Source of the DNA: Flavimaribacter sediminis
Lineage (GTDB): Bacteria > Pseudomonadota > Alphaproteobacteria > Rhizobiales > Rhizobiaceae
Direction of reading: 5' to 3'
DNA length: 64,000 bases
Assembly (NCBI RefSeq): GCF_019492055.1
Contig: NZ_JAICBX010000002.1
Coordinates: 558,001 to 622,000 of the forward strand
Shown here: one piece after another, positions 46,732-55,886 of the stretch
Position numbering within the stretch: the first letter of the stretch is position 1
Layout: each line of letters starts with the position of its first letter
The notes under the pieces: model-generated
Database searches by the model: none
Seen by the model: only the letters and a program-made list of their open reading frames with translations
What the model was told of the DNA's origin: nothing
Program-made: the position numbers and the translations under genes

Positions 46732-47760
46732 ATGAACTATTCCCCTTCACCTTCGCGCTATGACGCGATGGTTTATCGTCGCTGTGGCGTCTCTGGTCTC
46801 AAGCTTCCGGCAATATCGCTCGGCCTCTGGCACAATTTCGGCGAGGACGCCAATCATGAGACCAAGCGCGCGATCTGCCGCGAAGCCTTCGATTGCGGCA
46901 TTACCCATTTTGACCTCGCCAACAATTACGGCCCGCCGCCGGGAAGCGCCGAAGAAGCTTTCGGCGAAATTCTCAAGACGGATTTGAAGGGATACAGAAA
47001 CGAGATCGTCATTTCCTCGAAAGCCGGCTACGGCATGTGGCCTGGCCCCTACGGGGAATGGGGAAGCCGAAAGTATATCATTTCCTCCTGCGAAGATTCG
47101 CTGAGGCGCATGGGGGTGGACTATGTCGACATCTTTTATTCCCACCGTTTCGACCCTGAAACGCCGTTTGAAGAAACAATGGGCGCGCTCGACAGCCTCG
47201 TCCGGCAAGGCAAGGCGCTTTATGTCGGCATATCCTCCTACAATTCCGACCGGACGCGCGAGGCTGCCCGCATTCTGGGCGAGATGGGCACGCCGCTACT
47301 TATCCATCAGCCGAGCTACAACATGCTCAACCGGTGGGTGGAGCGAGACGGACTGAAGGAAACGCTCGCCGAACTCGGCGTCGGATCGATCGCCTTCACG
47401 CCGCTGGCGCAAGGTATGCTGACCGGCAAATATCTCAAAGGCATTCCGGAAGGCTCGCGCGCAACCCAGGGCAAATCGCTGCGGCCTTCAATGCTCAATG
47501 AAAAGGCGATCGCCCACCTCAACAAGTTGAACGAGATTGCGCAGGCGCGTGGCCAGACCCTTGCGCAGATGGCGATCGCCTGGGTGCTGCGTGACGAAGG
47601 CATTACCTCGGCCCTGATCGGCGCGTCCAGGCCCGAACAGGTGACGGATTGCGTCGGCGCGGTAGCCAATCTTGAATTTTCCGAGGACGAACTGAAGCTG
47701 ATCGACGACTATGCCCGGGAAGAAGACATCAATCTGTGGGCGCGATCATCTGACAGCTAA
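46732..47760 (+). CDS. Aldo/keto reductase, L-glyceraldehyde 3-phosphate reductase-like
   Basis: 342 residues of the aldo/keto reductase fold. The catalytic tetrad region includes FDLANNYGPPPGSAEEAFGE (Asp and Tyr), Lys in VISSKAGYGMWPGPYGEWGS and DIFYSHRFDPETPFEETMGA. The GYGMWPGPYGEWGSRKY segment is characteristic of the YghZ/Gpr branch that reduces L-glyceraldehyde 3-phosphate and methylglyoxal with NADPH. The gene stands alone between prfH and the convergent carnitine genes. Confidence 0.9.
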   Translation: MNYSPSPSRYDAMVYRRCGVSGLKLPAISLGLWHNFGEDANHETKRAICREAFDCGITHFDLANNYGPPPGSAEEAFGEILKTDLKGYRNEIVISSKAGYGMWPGPYGEWGSRKYIISSCEDSLRRMGVDYVDIFYSHRFDPETPFEETMGALDSLVRQGKALYVGISSYNSDRTREAARILGEMGTPLLIHQPSYNMLNRWVERDGLKETLAELGVGSIAFTPLAQGMLTGKYLKGIPEGSRATQGKSLRPSMLNEKAIAHLNKLNEIAQARGQTLAQMAIAWVLRDEGITSALIGASRPEQVTDCVGAVANLEFSEDELKLIDDYAREEDINLWARSSDS

Positions 47761-47763
47761 CCC

Positions 47764-49191
47764 TTATTCAGCCTGCCGCGCCAGATCGGCGTGGCCGGCC
47801 GCCAATTCCCGCATCCGCGCCTCGACTTGCGGCGCTGGCGGCGAGGAACGCCGTGTTTTCAGACTGACATGAATCAGCAACTGGTCGCAGGACGCGAGTG
47901 CGCCGCCATTGGCGTCGAGCATGCGGTGGCGAAGACGCAGCTTTTTGCCTGCTGCTTCCATAACGACCGTCTCGACCCGGATCGGGTCTCCAGCTATGGT
48001 TTCGTCCAGAAACGCCGTTTTCGTCTCCACGGTGAAGAAACTTTGACCACTTGCAACATAGGTTTCATCGGCGCCGATCATGACCATGACCGCGTCTGCG
48101 GCGTCGGAAAACACCTGGCCATAGCGGCTTTCGTTCATGTGGCCATTATAGTCGGTCCAATCGATCGGGATCACCCGTGATACGGTTTCGACCGGGTTTC
48201 CGGGCGTGAAGGCCGTCGGCGCCGCGATCTGTTTCTGGTGCCGGTTGAGGATCCGCCCCGCAGCGCTGTCCTGGCCCTTGAGCGCCCGCATCATGGCGAC
48301 GAGATTGTGGTCGCGCAGCCGCTCCAGTTCATTGATCGTCAGGCGCCCGGACTGAGCGTCCGACTGGCTGGCGATGGTCGCAACCAGATCATCGGTCAAT
48401 TCCGGAACGTCGGTCAGTTTCGTCCAGGGCCATTTCAGAGCCGGGCCGAACTGTTCGATGAAATGCTTCATGCCGGCTTCTCCGCCGGCAATGCGGTAGG
48501 TCTCGAACAGACCCATCTGCGCCCAGCGCAGACCAAAGCCATAGCGGATTGCGTCATCGATCTCCTGCGTGGTGGCGACGCCATCGTGGACAAGCCACAG
48601 CGCCTCGCGCCAGACGGCCTCCAGCAGGCGATCTGCAATGTGGGCGTCGATTTCGCCGCGCACCTGCAAGGGAAACATGCCGAGCGAGACAAGGATCGCA
48701 GAAGCCTGTTCGATCACATCGGCGGCGTTGTCTTTCGAGCCGACCAGTTCGACGAGCGGCAGCAGATAAACCGGATTGAACGGATGGGCGACGATGATCC
48801 GCTCCGGCCAATCGACCCCGGATTGGAGATCGCTTGGCGTGAAGCCGGAGGTGGACGATCCGATGATCGCACCCGACGCAGCATGGGTGGTGATGTCGCT
48901 CAGAATTCGATGCTTGAGGTCAAGCCGTTCCGGCGCGCTCTCCTGCACCCAGTCCGCACCGGCGACAGCCTCGGCAAGCGTGTCGCATATGTCCAGTCGT
49001 CCTTCGGCCGGCAGGCGCGATTCATAGAGCATCGGCAGCGCATGGCGCGCATTGGAGAGCACGGCCGCAATCTTGCGGGCGGCATCCGGGTCCGGATCAT
49101 ACAGCTTTACGTCCCAGCCATTGAGAAGGAAGCGGGCAAGCCAGCCTCCGCCGATCACGCCGCCGCCGATGATCGCGGCTGTCCGGCTCAT
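47764..49191 (-). CDS. L-carnitine dehydrogenase fused to a C-terminal thioesterase
   Basis: 475 residues. Residues 9-17 are the NAD-binding GGGVIGGGW of the 3-hydroxyacyl-CoA dehydrogenase fold, which continues to about residue 315 (AHPFNPVYLLPLVELVGSKD). Residues ~330-460 (RVIPIDWTDYNGHMNESRYG) form a hot-dog thioesterase domain. This fusion is known for carnitine dehydrogenases of rhizobia, where the second domain may hydrolyse betainyl-CoA. The stop-codon side is near 47764; the start overlaps the stop of the next gene upstream by four bases, so both are coupled. The pathway is carnitine to 3-dehydrocarnitine to glycine betaine and acetyl groups. Confidence 0.88.
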   Translation of the reverse strand: MSRTAAIIGGGVIGGGWLARFLLNGWDVKLYDPDPDAARKIAAVLSNARHALPMLYESRLPAEGRLDICDTLAEAVAGADWVQESAPERLDLKHRILSDITTHAASGAIIGSSTSGFTPSDLQSGVDWPERIIVAHPFNPVYLLPLVELVGSKDNAADVIEQASAILVSLGMFPLQVRGEIDAHIADRLLEAVWREALWLVHDGVATTQEIDDAIRYGFGLRWAQMGLFETYRIAGGEAGMKHFIEQFGPALKWPWTKLTDVPELTDDLVATIASQSDAQSGRLTINELERLRDHNLVAMMRALKGQDSAAGRILNRHQKQIAAPTAFTPGNPVETVSRVIPIDWTDYNGHMNESRYGQVFSDAADAVMVMIGADETYVASGQSFFTVETKTAFLDETIAGDPIRVETVVMEAAGKKLRLRHRMLDANGGALASCDQLLIHVSLKTRRSSPPAPQVEARMRELAAGHADLARQAE

Positions 49192-50099
49192 GACGGCGCC
49201 CGTTTTGTCAGAGCCAGCTTTTCGCGCACGGCGGACGGGCCGATGACTCGCGCTCCCATGCGTTCAATGATGCCAACCGCGCGTTCAACGAGTTGCGCGT
49301 TGGTGGCCAGGACCCCCTTGTCCAGATAGAGATTGTCTTCGAGGCCGACACGAACGTTTCCGCCGGCAAGCACCGCCGCAGCGACATAGGCCATCTGATC
49401 GCGACCAAGCGAGAACGCCGACCAGAGCCAGCCATCTGGCACGTTGTTGACCATCGCCATGAAAGTGTTCAGATCGTTCGGCGCGCCCCATGGCACGCCC
49501 ATACAAAGCTGAACGAGTGCTGGCCCGGCGAGCGTTCCCTCGCGCACAAGTTCCTTCGCAAACCACAGGTGTCCGGTGTCGAAGGCTTCGATCTCGGGCT
49601 TGACGCCGAGCTCCGTCATGGCCTTGCCCATTGCCCTGAGCATGCCCGGCGTATTGGTCATCACATAATCGGCTTCGGCGAAATTCATCGTGCCGCAATC
49701 AAGCGTGCAGATTTCCGGCAGGCATCGAGCGATATGGACCACGCGCTCGGCCGCCCCGATCATGTCTGTCGCAGCCTCATTCAATGGAAACGGCGCTTCC
49801 GCCGACCCAAACACGATATCGCCGCCCATGCCGGCGGTCAGGTTCAATACCACGTCGACCTCTGCGTCACGAATGCGTTCGGTGACCTCGCGATAGAGCG
49901 CCGGATCGCGCGACGGCGCGCCCGTTTGGGGATCGCGCACATGACAGTGCACAATTGCGGCGCCTGCCTTGGCCGCATCGATCGCGCTCGCCGCGATCTC
50001 CCTGGGCGAACGCGGCACATGCGGCGAGCGGTCCTGCGTTCCGCCCGAGCCGGTGACGGCGCAGGTAATGAAAACGTCCCTGTTCATATCTAGCGGCAT
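49188..50099 (-). CDS. BKACE-family cleavage enzyme (probable dehydrocarnitine cleavage)
   Basis: 303 residues of the beta-keto acid cleavage enzyme (DUF849) family. Zinc-ligand histidines His51 and His53 occur in AIVHCHVRDPQTG. Another active-site feature is NLTAGMGGD and a late EDN motif. BKACE proteins condense a beta-keto acid with acetyl-CoA. When next to carnitine dehydrogenase the substrate is 3-dehydrocarnitine, giving betainyl-CoA and acetoacetate (family knowledge). GGGAGG lies 7 bases before the ATG. It is the upstream member of the coupled pair. Confidence 0.9.
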   Translation of the reverse strand: MPLDMNRDVFITCAVTGSGGTQDRSPHVPRSPREIAASAIDAAKAGAAIVHCHVRDPQTGAPSRDPALYREVTERIRDAEVDVVLNLTAGMGGDIVFGSAEAPFPLNEAATDMIGAAERVVHIARCLPEICTLDCGTMNFAEADYVMTNTPGMLRAMGKAMTELGVKPEIEAFDTGHLWFAKELVREGTLAGPALVQLCMGVPWGAPNDLNTFMAMVNNVPDGWLWSAFSLGRDQMAYVAAAVLAGGNVRVGLEDNLYLDKGVLATNAQLVERAVGIIERMGARVIGPSAVREKLALTKRAPS

Positions 50100-50207
50100 T
50101 GATCGCCTCCCGTGTACAAAGCGGTACTGAACCTCGAAAATCCGTCGCGCGCCATGCTGAAAGAGACATCCGTTACCGGATTTCGACCAGTTTGATTCGC
50201 CTTAAGT

Positions 50208-51308
50208 TCAATCCGGGATTGGCCGCGAGGCCCATTCCTGTGTGTCGGCGCCCACCAGATCATGGATCGAGGCGCGTCCGGACCGTTTTACAATCTGATG
50301 AAGACCGTCCGTGATTCGCTGCGCCAACACGGGACCTTGATAGACAAAGCCGGTGTAAAGCTGGACCAGGTTTGCGCCGGCCCAGATCTTCGTCGCGGCG
50401 GATTCGGCGGAATCGACGCCGCCAACTCCGATCAGGGTGAAGCTCTGTCCGAGCCTCTGGCGCATCTTCGCAAGCACGATCGTCGAGCGTTCGAACAGCG
50501 GCGGACCCGAAAGCCCTCCGCTTTCCGACGCTTGGGACACGTCGGACAGGCCCTTTCTCGACAGGGTCGTGTTTGACACGATCACGCCGTCGATAGAACT
50601 CGTCGTCGTTTCGGCGGCGATGTCATCCAGATCACTTTCGACAAGATCGGGAGCGATCTTCAGGAAAATCGGCCGGTAGTCTGCTCCCGCATCCGTGCGC
50701 GCCGCGCGCGCGTCACTGACCGATCGCAGCAGTAGCGCAAGGTTTTGACGCGATTGAAGATCGCGAAGGCCCGGCGTGTTCGGCGATGAGATGTTGACTG
50801 TGAAATAGTCGGCGACATCGTAGAAGGTCTCGACGCCGAGCCTATAATCGGCGATGCGGTCGGCGCTGTCCTTGTTTGCTCCGACATTCACGCCCACCGG
50901 GCCATCGCGCCTGCGCGCGCGACCCTTGAGGCGGGCCAGCGCCGCTTCATGCCCATTGTTATTGAAACCCATGCGATTGATGATCGCCTCGTCATTCGCA
51001 AGACGGAAGATCCGGGGTTTCGGATTTCCGTCCTGGGCGAGCGGCGTCACCGTGCCGACTTCGGTGAAACCGAAACCGAGGTCCAGGATCGCATCGGGAA
51101 CCTCGGCGTTCTTGTCGAAGCCCGCCGCCATTCCCACCGGATTGGCGAACACCAACCCGGCTGTGCGCACAACGAGGCTGGCGGCGCGACGCGTCTTTGA
51201 CCGTGGGACTAAGCCACGCTGCAAAGCGCGCACGGACAGGCCGTGCGCGGTTTCCGGATCAAGCGTAAACAGCAATTTGCGGCCGATCGCCTGGTAGAGG
51301 TGATCCAT
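50208..51308 (-). CDS. pyrD: Dihydroorotate dehydrogenase, quinone-type (class 2)
   Basis: 366 residues with an N-terminal membrane-associating segment (MDHLYQAIGRKLLFTLDPET). The core has GMAAGFDKNAEVPDAILDLG, FTEVGTVTPLAQ with PKPRIFRL, and NISSPNTPGLRDLQ with the catalytic Ser. It oxidises dihydroorotate to orotate in pyrimidine synthesis, passing electrons to quinone at the inner membrane. Its start overlaps the stop of the DUF952 gene by one base, so the two are probably in one operon. Confidence 0.95.
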   Translation of the reverse strand: MDHLYQAIGRKLLFTLDPETAHGLSVRALQRGLVPRSKTRRAASLVVRTAGLVFANPVGMAAGFDKNAEVPDAILDLGFGFTEVGTVTPLAQDGNPKPRIFRLANDEAIINRMGFNNNGHEAALARLKGRARRRDGPVGVNVGANKDSADRIADYRLGVETFYDVADYFTVNISSPNTPGLRDLQSRQNLALLLRSVSDARAARTDAGADYRPIFLKIAPDLVESDLDDIAAETTTSSIDGVIVSNTTLSRKGLSDVSQASESGGLSGPPLFERSTIVLAKMRQRLGQSFTLIGVGGVDSAESAATKIWAGANLVQLYTGFVYQGPVLAQRITDGLHQIVKRSGRASIHDLVGADTQEWASRPIPD

Positions 51309-51652
51309 CAGGCGAGATCCGGCAGACTGTGCCGTCCGTCGGAACCGAGGGGCATAGGCTTGACCCAGAGAACAGCGCCGGTCCGCAAGGTTGCATAGAG
51401 ATGCGGAAACAGATCGCCGCCTCGCGACGGTTCGTATTTGAGATCATCGCCCAGAGTTTCGGCGTCAACCGCGACAAGCAGCAAATCGTCCTGTCCGGCG
51501 AAGTGTTTCGCCGCCGTCTCTGCAAGTTGGCCGGCGGTCGAGAAATGGATGTATCCGTCGGTGAGATCGACAGGCGCGCCCTCGAAAACGCCGTGTTCTT
51601 CGGCTGCGCGCCAAAGCTGCCGGGGAACGATCTTGTATATGGTCTCGCGCAT
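51308..51652 (-). CDS. DUF952-family protein
   Basis: 114 residues from MRETIYKIVPRQLWRAAEEH at 51652; the frame is open to 51808 but the extension is Asn/Thr-rich and has no family similarity. DUF952 features are FEGAPVDLTDGYIHFSTAGQ and PHLYATLRTGAVLWVKPMPL. Such genes are commonly found just upstream of pyrD in Rhizobiales. The function is unknown. No ribosome site is obvious. Confidence 0.85.
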   Translation of the reverse strand: MRETIYKIVPRQLWRAAEEHGVFEGAPVDLTDGYIHFSTAGQLAETAAKHFAGQDDLLLVAVDAETLGDDLKYEPSRGGDLFPHLYATLRTGAVLWVKPMPLGSDGRHSLPDLA

Positions 51653-51832
51653 GGGGGTGTCGTTATCTGTATTGCTTTTCAAACACGGTCTATCGCCTTT
51701 GCGCCGGTCTTGAAAGCAAGTCGATGCCCAGACGGCGGGCGCGGTACCGGTTTTCCCGGCATTTTGCGCATTATCACAGTTTGGCGGCAATCCGGTGTTA
51801 GCCTCCATCTATTGTTGCAACGGGAGCGCATC

Positions 51833-52246
51833 ATGGTTCGCATTTGCCTGGCCGCATTCATGTCATTGTCTATCCTCGGATCAGCCTTTGGTCAGGAGGG
51901 GCGTTTCGTGTTCGAGTCCAACGACGATGGATATGTGCGCTTCGACACGAAAACGGGTGAGATTTCGATCTGCCGCGTCGTCAATGATCAGGCTGTCTGT
52001 CGGATGACGGCCGACGAACGCAGGGCATTGGAAGAGCAGATCGAGCTGCTGCAGGAACGGATCGACGAACTGCAGACAGAGCTCGCGGCATCGGAATCCG
52101 GAGACCGCGGCGGATTTCCGAGCCAGGAGGATCTCGACCGGACAATGGGCTTCGTCGAAAATATGTTCCGTCGTTTCAACGATCTGGTCGATGACCTTGA
52201 AACGGACCGGACCGATCCCGCTCCGAATGCCGGAGAAAGCGAATAA
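51833..52246 (+). CDS. Small secreted coiled-coil protein, hypothetical
   Basis: 137 residues from the ATG at 51833, with GGGAG seven bases upstream. A signal peptide MVRICLAAFMSLSILGSAFG ends before QEG. The mature part has FESNDDGYVRFDTKTGEISI with a Cys pair (ICRVV, VCRMT), then a strongly charged coiled coil (ALEEQIELLQERIDELQTEL) and an acidic tail. A periplasmic coiled-coil protein is likely; the function is unknown. Confidence 0.78.
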   Translation: MVRICLAAFMSLSILGSAFGQEGRFVFESNDDGYVRFDTKTGEISICRVVNDQAVCRMTADERRALEEQIELLQERIDELQTELAASESGDRGGFPSQEDLDRTMGFVENMFRRFNDLVDDLETDRTDPAPNAGESE

Positions 52247-52514
52247 TCGCCGCCTGAATCGCGCGCCCACAGAATACAAGCCATGTTGGACTATCGAACT
52301 CACGCCGGTAGCGGTATCATGCCGTTCATGCGTGCGACATATATCGTCGGGTGCGCGGGACAGTTGATGTGCATATTGGGATTTTCTTACGGCTTGTGCA
52401 TAAGGGGGCCCGGGTGTCCGGGAGGGATCGCTCTATCGTTTCCTTGGAAACCGGGTTTGTTCGGTATGGGGAGGAAAGCCGCACGGTAAGTTTCTGGGAG
52501 GGGCTTGGTAATTC
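52247..52514. other. Intergenic region before the response regulator
   Basis: These 268 bases hold no convincing gene; a 68-codon frame at 52283-52489 has no ribosome site and an implausible Gly/Cys-rich end. The promoter of the response regulator must lie here; no clear element was identified. Confidence 0.35.
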
Positions 52515-53186
52515 ATGAAGACATTCATCATCGCAGATGATCACCCGTTGTTCCGGGGCGCCCTCAGGCAGGCCCTGTCGAACATGGGCGATGATCTGGA
52601 AATCGTGGAGGCCGGCGATTTCGACGCTGTCCGCAAGGCTGCGGACGAATATCCCGAGGCGGACATCCTGCTGCTCGACCTGACGATGCCGGGTGTGAGC
52701 GGTCTGTCAGGTCTGATTTCCCTTCGCGCGGAATATGTGAGCCTCCCGGTCGTCATCGTATCGGCGACCGACGATCCGGCGACGATTCGCCGCGCTCTCG
52801 ATCTTGGAGCATCCGGCTTCATCTCCAAATCCGCAAGCCTTGAAGAAATCCGCAACGGCGTCCTGTCGGTTCTCGACGGCAATATCTGGACGCCCGGCGG
52901 CTTCGACCCCGGCGTCGAAAGCGATCCCGAGATGGCCGATCTGATCGCAAGACTGCAAACTCTGACTCCGCAACAAAGCCGGGTGCTGGGCATGCTGGCG
53001 GAAGGATTGCTCAACAAGCAGATCGCATACGAGCTTGGGGTCTCGGAAGCTACAATCAAGGCGCATGTCTCGGCGGTGTTGCAGAAGCTGGCAGTTGACA
53101 GCCGCACACAGGCGGTCATTCAGTATTCCCGGATCGGGACAGAGGGGCTGGACAGGGAAAGCGGCGCCGTCGTCTCGCAAACGTAA
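52515..53186 (+). CDS. NarL/FixJ-family response regulator (orphan)
   Basis: 223 residues. The receiver domain has Asp8/Asp9 (IIADDHPLFRGA), the phosphorylation Asp55 (LLLDLTMPG) and a Lys in GFISKSASLEEI. The C-terminal LuxR-type HTH (LTPQQSRVLGMLAEGLLNKQ, then YELGVSEATIKAHVSAVLQK) completes a NarL layout. No histidine kinase gene is adjacent, so the partner is elsewhere. It presumably activates transcription when phosphorylated; the target is unknown. Confidence 0.92.
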   Translation: MKTFIIADDHPLFRGALRQALSNMGDDLEIVEAGDFDAVRKAADEYPEADILLLDLTMPGVSGLSGLISLRAEYVSLPVVIVSATDDPATIRRALDLGASGFISKSASLEEIRNGVLSVLDGNIWTPGGFDPGVESDPEMADLIARLQTLTPQQSRVLGMLAEGLLNKQIAYELGVSEATIKAHVSAVLQKLAVDSRTQAVIQYSRIGTEGLDRESGAVVSQT

Positions 53187-53228
53187 CGCCCGGACTTCCC
53201 CGTTATTTCCGCCGCTTTGCCGACAATC

Positions 53229-53861
53229 TTATCGCCTGCCGAACTGACGTCCCGCGAGCACGATCCGCGACAGGGCTGTGTAGAAACATACAGCCGCAAA
53301 GACATAAGCCAGAATCGGGAAAATACCTGGAAACAGGCAGAAAGCCGAAAATACGGCGATCGTTTCCGTTCCTTCTGCAAGCCCGGTGGTGAAGTAGAGC
53401 GACTTGTCTCCGCGACTGTTGCTGATCATGTCGTGGCGTTCGGCGAGGATTGCGAAAGCGAGAAAGGTCGATCCGTTGATGTAGAAGGAGAAGATCAGCA
53501 CGCCGCCGGCGACAGCATTGGCGGCCGGATTGGCGATGATGAAGCCGAGCGGAATGGCGCCGTAAAAAACGAAATCGAGCACTATGTCGAGATAACCGCC
53601 ATAATCTGACGGCTTTGTCGCCCGGGCGATGGCCCCGTCGAGGCCATCGCAAAGCCGGCTTGCAAGCAGAAGCGCGAGGCCGGCCAGATAGAACTGGAAG
53701 GCGATGGCGGCGGCCGCCGCCAGCCCGATGGCGCCGCCGGCGACCGTGACGGAATCCGCGCTCACGCCGGCGGCTGCCAGACGCGCGCCGATGCGTTCAA
53801 GCGCCGGATCTATCAATTTTCTGACTTCGCCGTCGAGCATCAGTCTCTCTTCCGTTCGCAT
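53229..53861 (-). CDS. CDP-alcohol phosphatidyltransferase family protein
   Basis: 210 residues with several membrane segments. The family motif D-G-x2-A-R-x8-G-x3-D-x3-D is exact in CDGLDGAIARATKPSDYGGY followed by LDIVLD. It transfers a phosphatidyl or other phosphoalcohol group from CDP-alcohol to an acceptor in the membrane; the acceptor is unknown. The first Met is at 53861; a second seven codons later is possible. It is divergent from apaG. Confidence 0.9.
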   Translation of the reverse strand: MRTEERLMLDGEVRKLIDPALERIGARLAAAGVSADSVTVAGGAIGLAAAAAIAFQFYLAGLALLLASRLCDGLDGAIARATKPSDYGGYLDIVLDFVFYGAIPLGFIIANPAANAVAGGVLIFSFYINGSTFLAFAILAERHDMISNSRGDKSLYFTTGLAEGTETIAVFSAFCLFPGIFPILAYVFAAVCFYTALSRIVLAGRQFGRR

Positions 53862-53977
53862 TCGCTGTAGTTCAATTCCTGCCCGGTCGGAAAGCGCGAT
53901 TTCTCACAATCCTGTGTGTAGGTCGAGCCTTCACAAATCCCGAAATCGCAAAAGAGTTTACCAGTCTGACGGTTCAT
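53840..53977 (-). CDS. Possible small Cys-containing protein overlapping the CDP-alcohol transferase start
   Basis: A 45-residue frame (MNRQTGKLFCDFGICEGSTY, then DCEKSRFPTGQELNYSECER) has four Cys in a CxxxxC-like and paired pattern and could be a small metal- or disulfide-stabilised protein. It overlaps the next start by 22 bases and has no clear ribosome site. It is listed because the Cys spacing is unlike random read-through, but it is weak. Confidence 0.25.
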   Translation of the reverse strand: MNRQTGKLFCDFGICEGSTYTQDCEKSRFPTGQELNYSECERKRD

Positions 53978-54030
53978 GCTTATAGATTGGGACCGGAAAG
54001 CGTCGGTTTTTCCACTCCGGCGACAGGACA

Positions 54031-54423
54031 ATGTATCGAGCGCAAACACACGATATAGAAGTCACCGTGGAGCCGTTTTACCTGGAAGAGCAGTCGCGTC
54101 CGGATGACAGCCGGTATGTATGGGGTTATCGCATCAACATCACCAACCATTCGCGCCACCGCGTCCAGTTGCGCGAGCGATACTGGAAGATCATTGATCA
54201 GAACGGCCATGTCGAAGAAGTTTCAGGTCCGGGCGTAATCGGGGAACAGCCGATACTCGATCCTGGCGACAGCTACGAATATTCATCCGGCTGCCCACTG
54301 GATACCCCGTCCGGCACAATGGTTGGAAACTATCTTATGGCGCGCGCCGACGGTCAGGAACTCTCCGTGGCTATACCAGCGTTCTCGCTGGACATTCCGG
54401 GCACGGCGAGAACAATCAATTGA
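54031..54423 (+). CDS. apaG: ApaG-family protein
   Basis: 130 residues. The single ApaG domain is complete: [60 protein letters not shown] and [12 protein letters not shown]. The family is linked to cobalt/magnesium efflux phenotypes and, in other bacteria, is near apaH and ksgA; the biochemical role is not firm. Its stop overlaps the trkH start. Confidence 0.95.
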   Translation: MYRAQTHDIEVTVEPFYLEEQSRPDDSRYVWGYRINITNHSRHRVQLRERYWKIIDQNGHVEEVSGPGVIGEQPILDPGDSYEYSSGCPLDTPSGTMVGNYLMARADGQELSVAIPAFSLDIPGTARTIN

Positions 54424-55877
54424 AGCGCGGTCTGGATTTACGGCCAATTATCCTGGTCACCGGCACTCTTGTGACCACGCTTGGCGTTGCAATGATTCTG
54501 CCGGCTATCGTCGACCTGGCGGCGGGCAATCCCGACTGGAGGGTATTTCTGGCGTCATCAATGCTGACCTCGCTCGTAGGGTTCAGCCTTTTCATGGCTG
54601 CGCGGGGTACGCCGAAAGGCCTCTCCACGCGACAGGCCCTGCTGATGACCGTCGTATCGTGGCTGGCCCTGGTCGCCTTCGGCGCCCTGCCCTTCATGTG
54701 GTCCGGCATTGTCGACGGATACACCGACGCCTTTTTCGAATCGATGTCGGGCCTGACGACGACGGGGGCGACGGTCATCGTCGATCTCGACGCGGCGCCG
54801 CCGGGCATCCTGTTCTGGCGCGGACTTTTACAATGGCTTGGCGGTCTTGGCATCATTGTCATGGCGATCGCCGTACTGCCGATGCTTCAAATCGGCGGTC
54901 TGCAGCTGTTCAAGGCTGAAGCCTTCGACACGGCGGGCAAGATTCTGCCGAAGGCAGCACAGATCTCGAGCTCGATCACCCTTGTCTTCATCGCCTTCAC
55001 CGTCATCTGCTGCGCATTGTTCGCGGCGGCAGGAATGCCGATCGGCGACGCCGTAATACACTCCATGACGACCGTCGCCACCGGCGGATTCTCCACCAAG
55101 GACCTATCGATCGGCCACTATCAGAGCGCAGCCATAGACTGGATCACAATCGTCTTCATGATCCTCGGCTCGATCCCTTTCGTGCTCTATGTACAGACGC
55201 TGCAGGGACGGCTGCGGCCAATCCTTACCGATTCCCAGGTTCATGTGTTTCTCGGCACCGTGCTGACGGCGACGATCATCGCCTGGCTGATGGCGCATTA
55301 CGGCCAGTTCCACGTTGGCCTGGAGGGCCTGCGTTTCGCGGCGTTCAACGTGGTGTCCATCCTGACGGGTACGGGCTACGCGACAACGGATTACGCCATA
55401 TGGGGTCCGCATGCGACATCGTTCTTCTTTGTCATCATGTTCATCGGCGGCTGCGCCGGCTCGACCTCCTGCGGCATCAAGATCTTTCGCTTCCAGGTGG
55501 TCTTCGAGGCGGTTCGCCAGCATATCAACCAGGTCATGTACCCGCATGGCATTTTCCGACCGAAATTCAACGGTCGCCCCATCGAAATGGCGGTCATCGC
55601 CTCGGTAATGAGCTTTCTGTTCCTCTACATCATCAGCTTCGGGGTTATCGCCGCAGCCTTGCTGATGACGGGGCTCGATACAACGACGGCGCTTTCAGGC
55701 GCCGGATCGGCCATTTCCAATGTGGGGCCCGGATTAGGCAAAGTCATCGGACCAGCGGGCAACTACGCTCCGCTGAACGACACAGCGAAGTGGATATTGT
55801 CGGCGGGCATGCTGCTCGGCCGGCTGGAACTGTTCACGATCCTGGTCTTGTTCCTGCCGCGCTTCTGGCGAAACTGA
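54420..55877 (+). CDS. trkH: TrkH-family potassium uptake protein
   Basis: 485 residues starting from a TTG at 54420 that overlaps the apaG stop; the frame then reads [20 protein letters not shown]. The four selectivity-filter loops of the Trk/Ktr family can be located near [32 protein letters not shown] and SNVGPGLG. Ten or so membrane spans are expected. It forms the potassium channel subunit and normally needs the regulator TrkA, which is not in the window. Confidence 0.93.
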   Translation: MKRGLDLRPIILVTGTLVTTLGVAMILPAIVDLAAGNPDWRVFLASSMLTSLVGFSLFMAARGTPKGLSTRQALLMTVVSWLALVAFGALPFMWSGIVDGYTDAFFESMSGLTTTGATVIVDLDAAPPGILFWRGLLQWLGGLGIIVMAIAVLPMLQIGGLQLFKAEAFDTAGKILPKAAQISSSITLVFIAFTVICCALFAAAGMPIGDAVIHSMTTVATGGFSTKDLSIGHYQSAAIDWITIVFMILGSIPFVLYVQTLQGRLRPILTDSQVHVFLGTVLTATIIAWLMAHYGQFHVGLEGLRFAAFNVVSILTGTGYATTDYAIWGPHATSFFFVIMFIGGCAGSTSCGIKIFRFQVVFEAVRQHINQVMYPHGIFRPKFNGRPIEMAVIASVMSFLFLYIISFGVIAAALLMTGLDTTTALSGAGSAISNVGPGLGKVIGPAGNYAPLNDTAKWILSAGMLLGRLELFTILVLFLPRFWRN

Positions 55878-55886
55878 ATCTCAGAA

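Noticed and set aside
52283-52489. A 68-residue frame before the response regulator
   Set aside because: It has no ribosome site and no convincing structure; it includes a Gly/Pro/Cys-rich stretch that looks like random GC-rich DNA.
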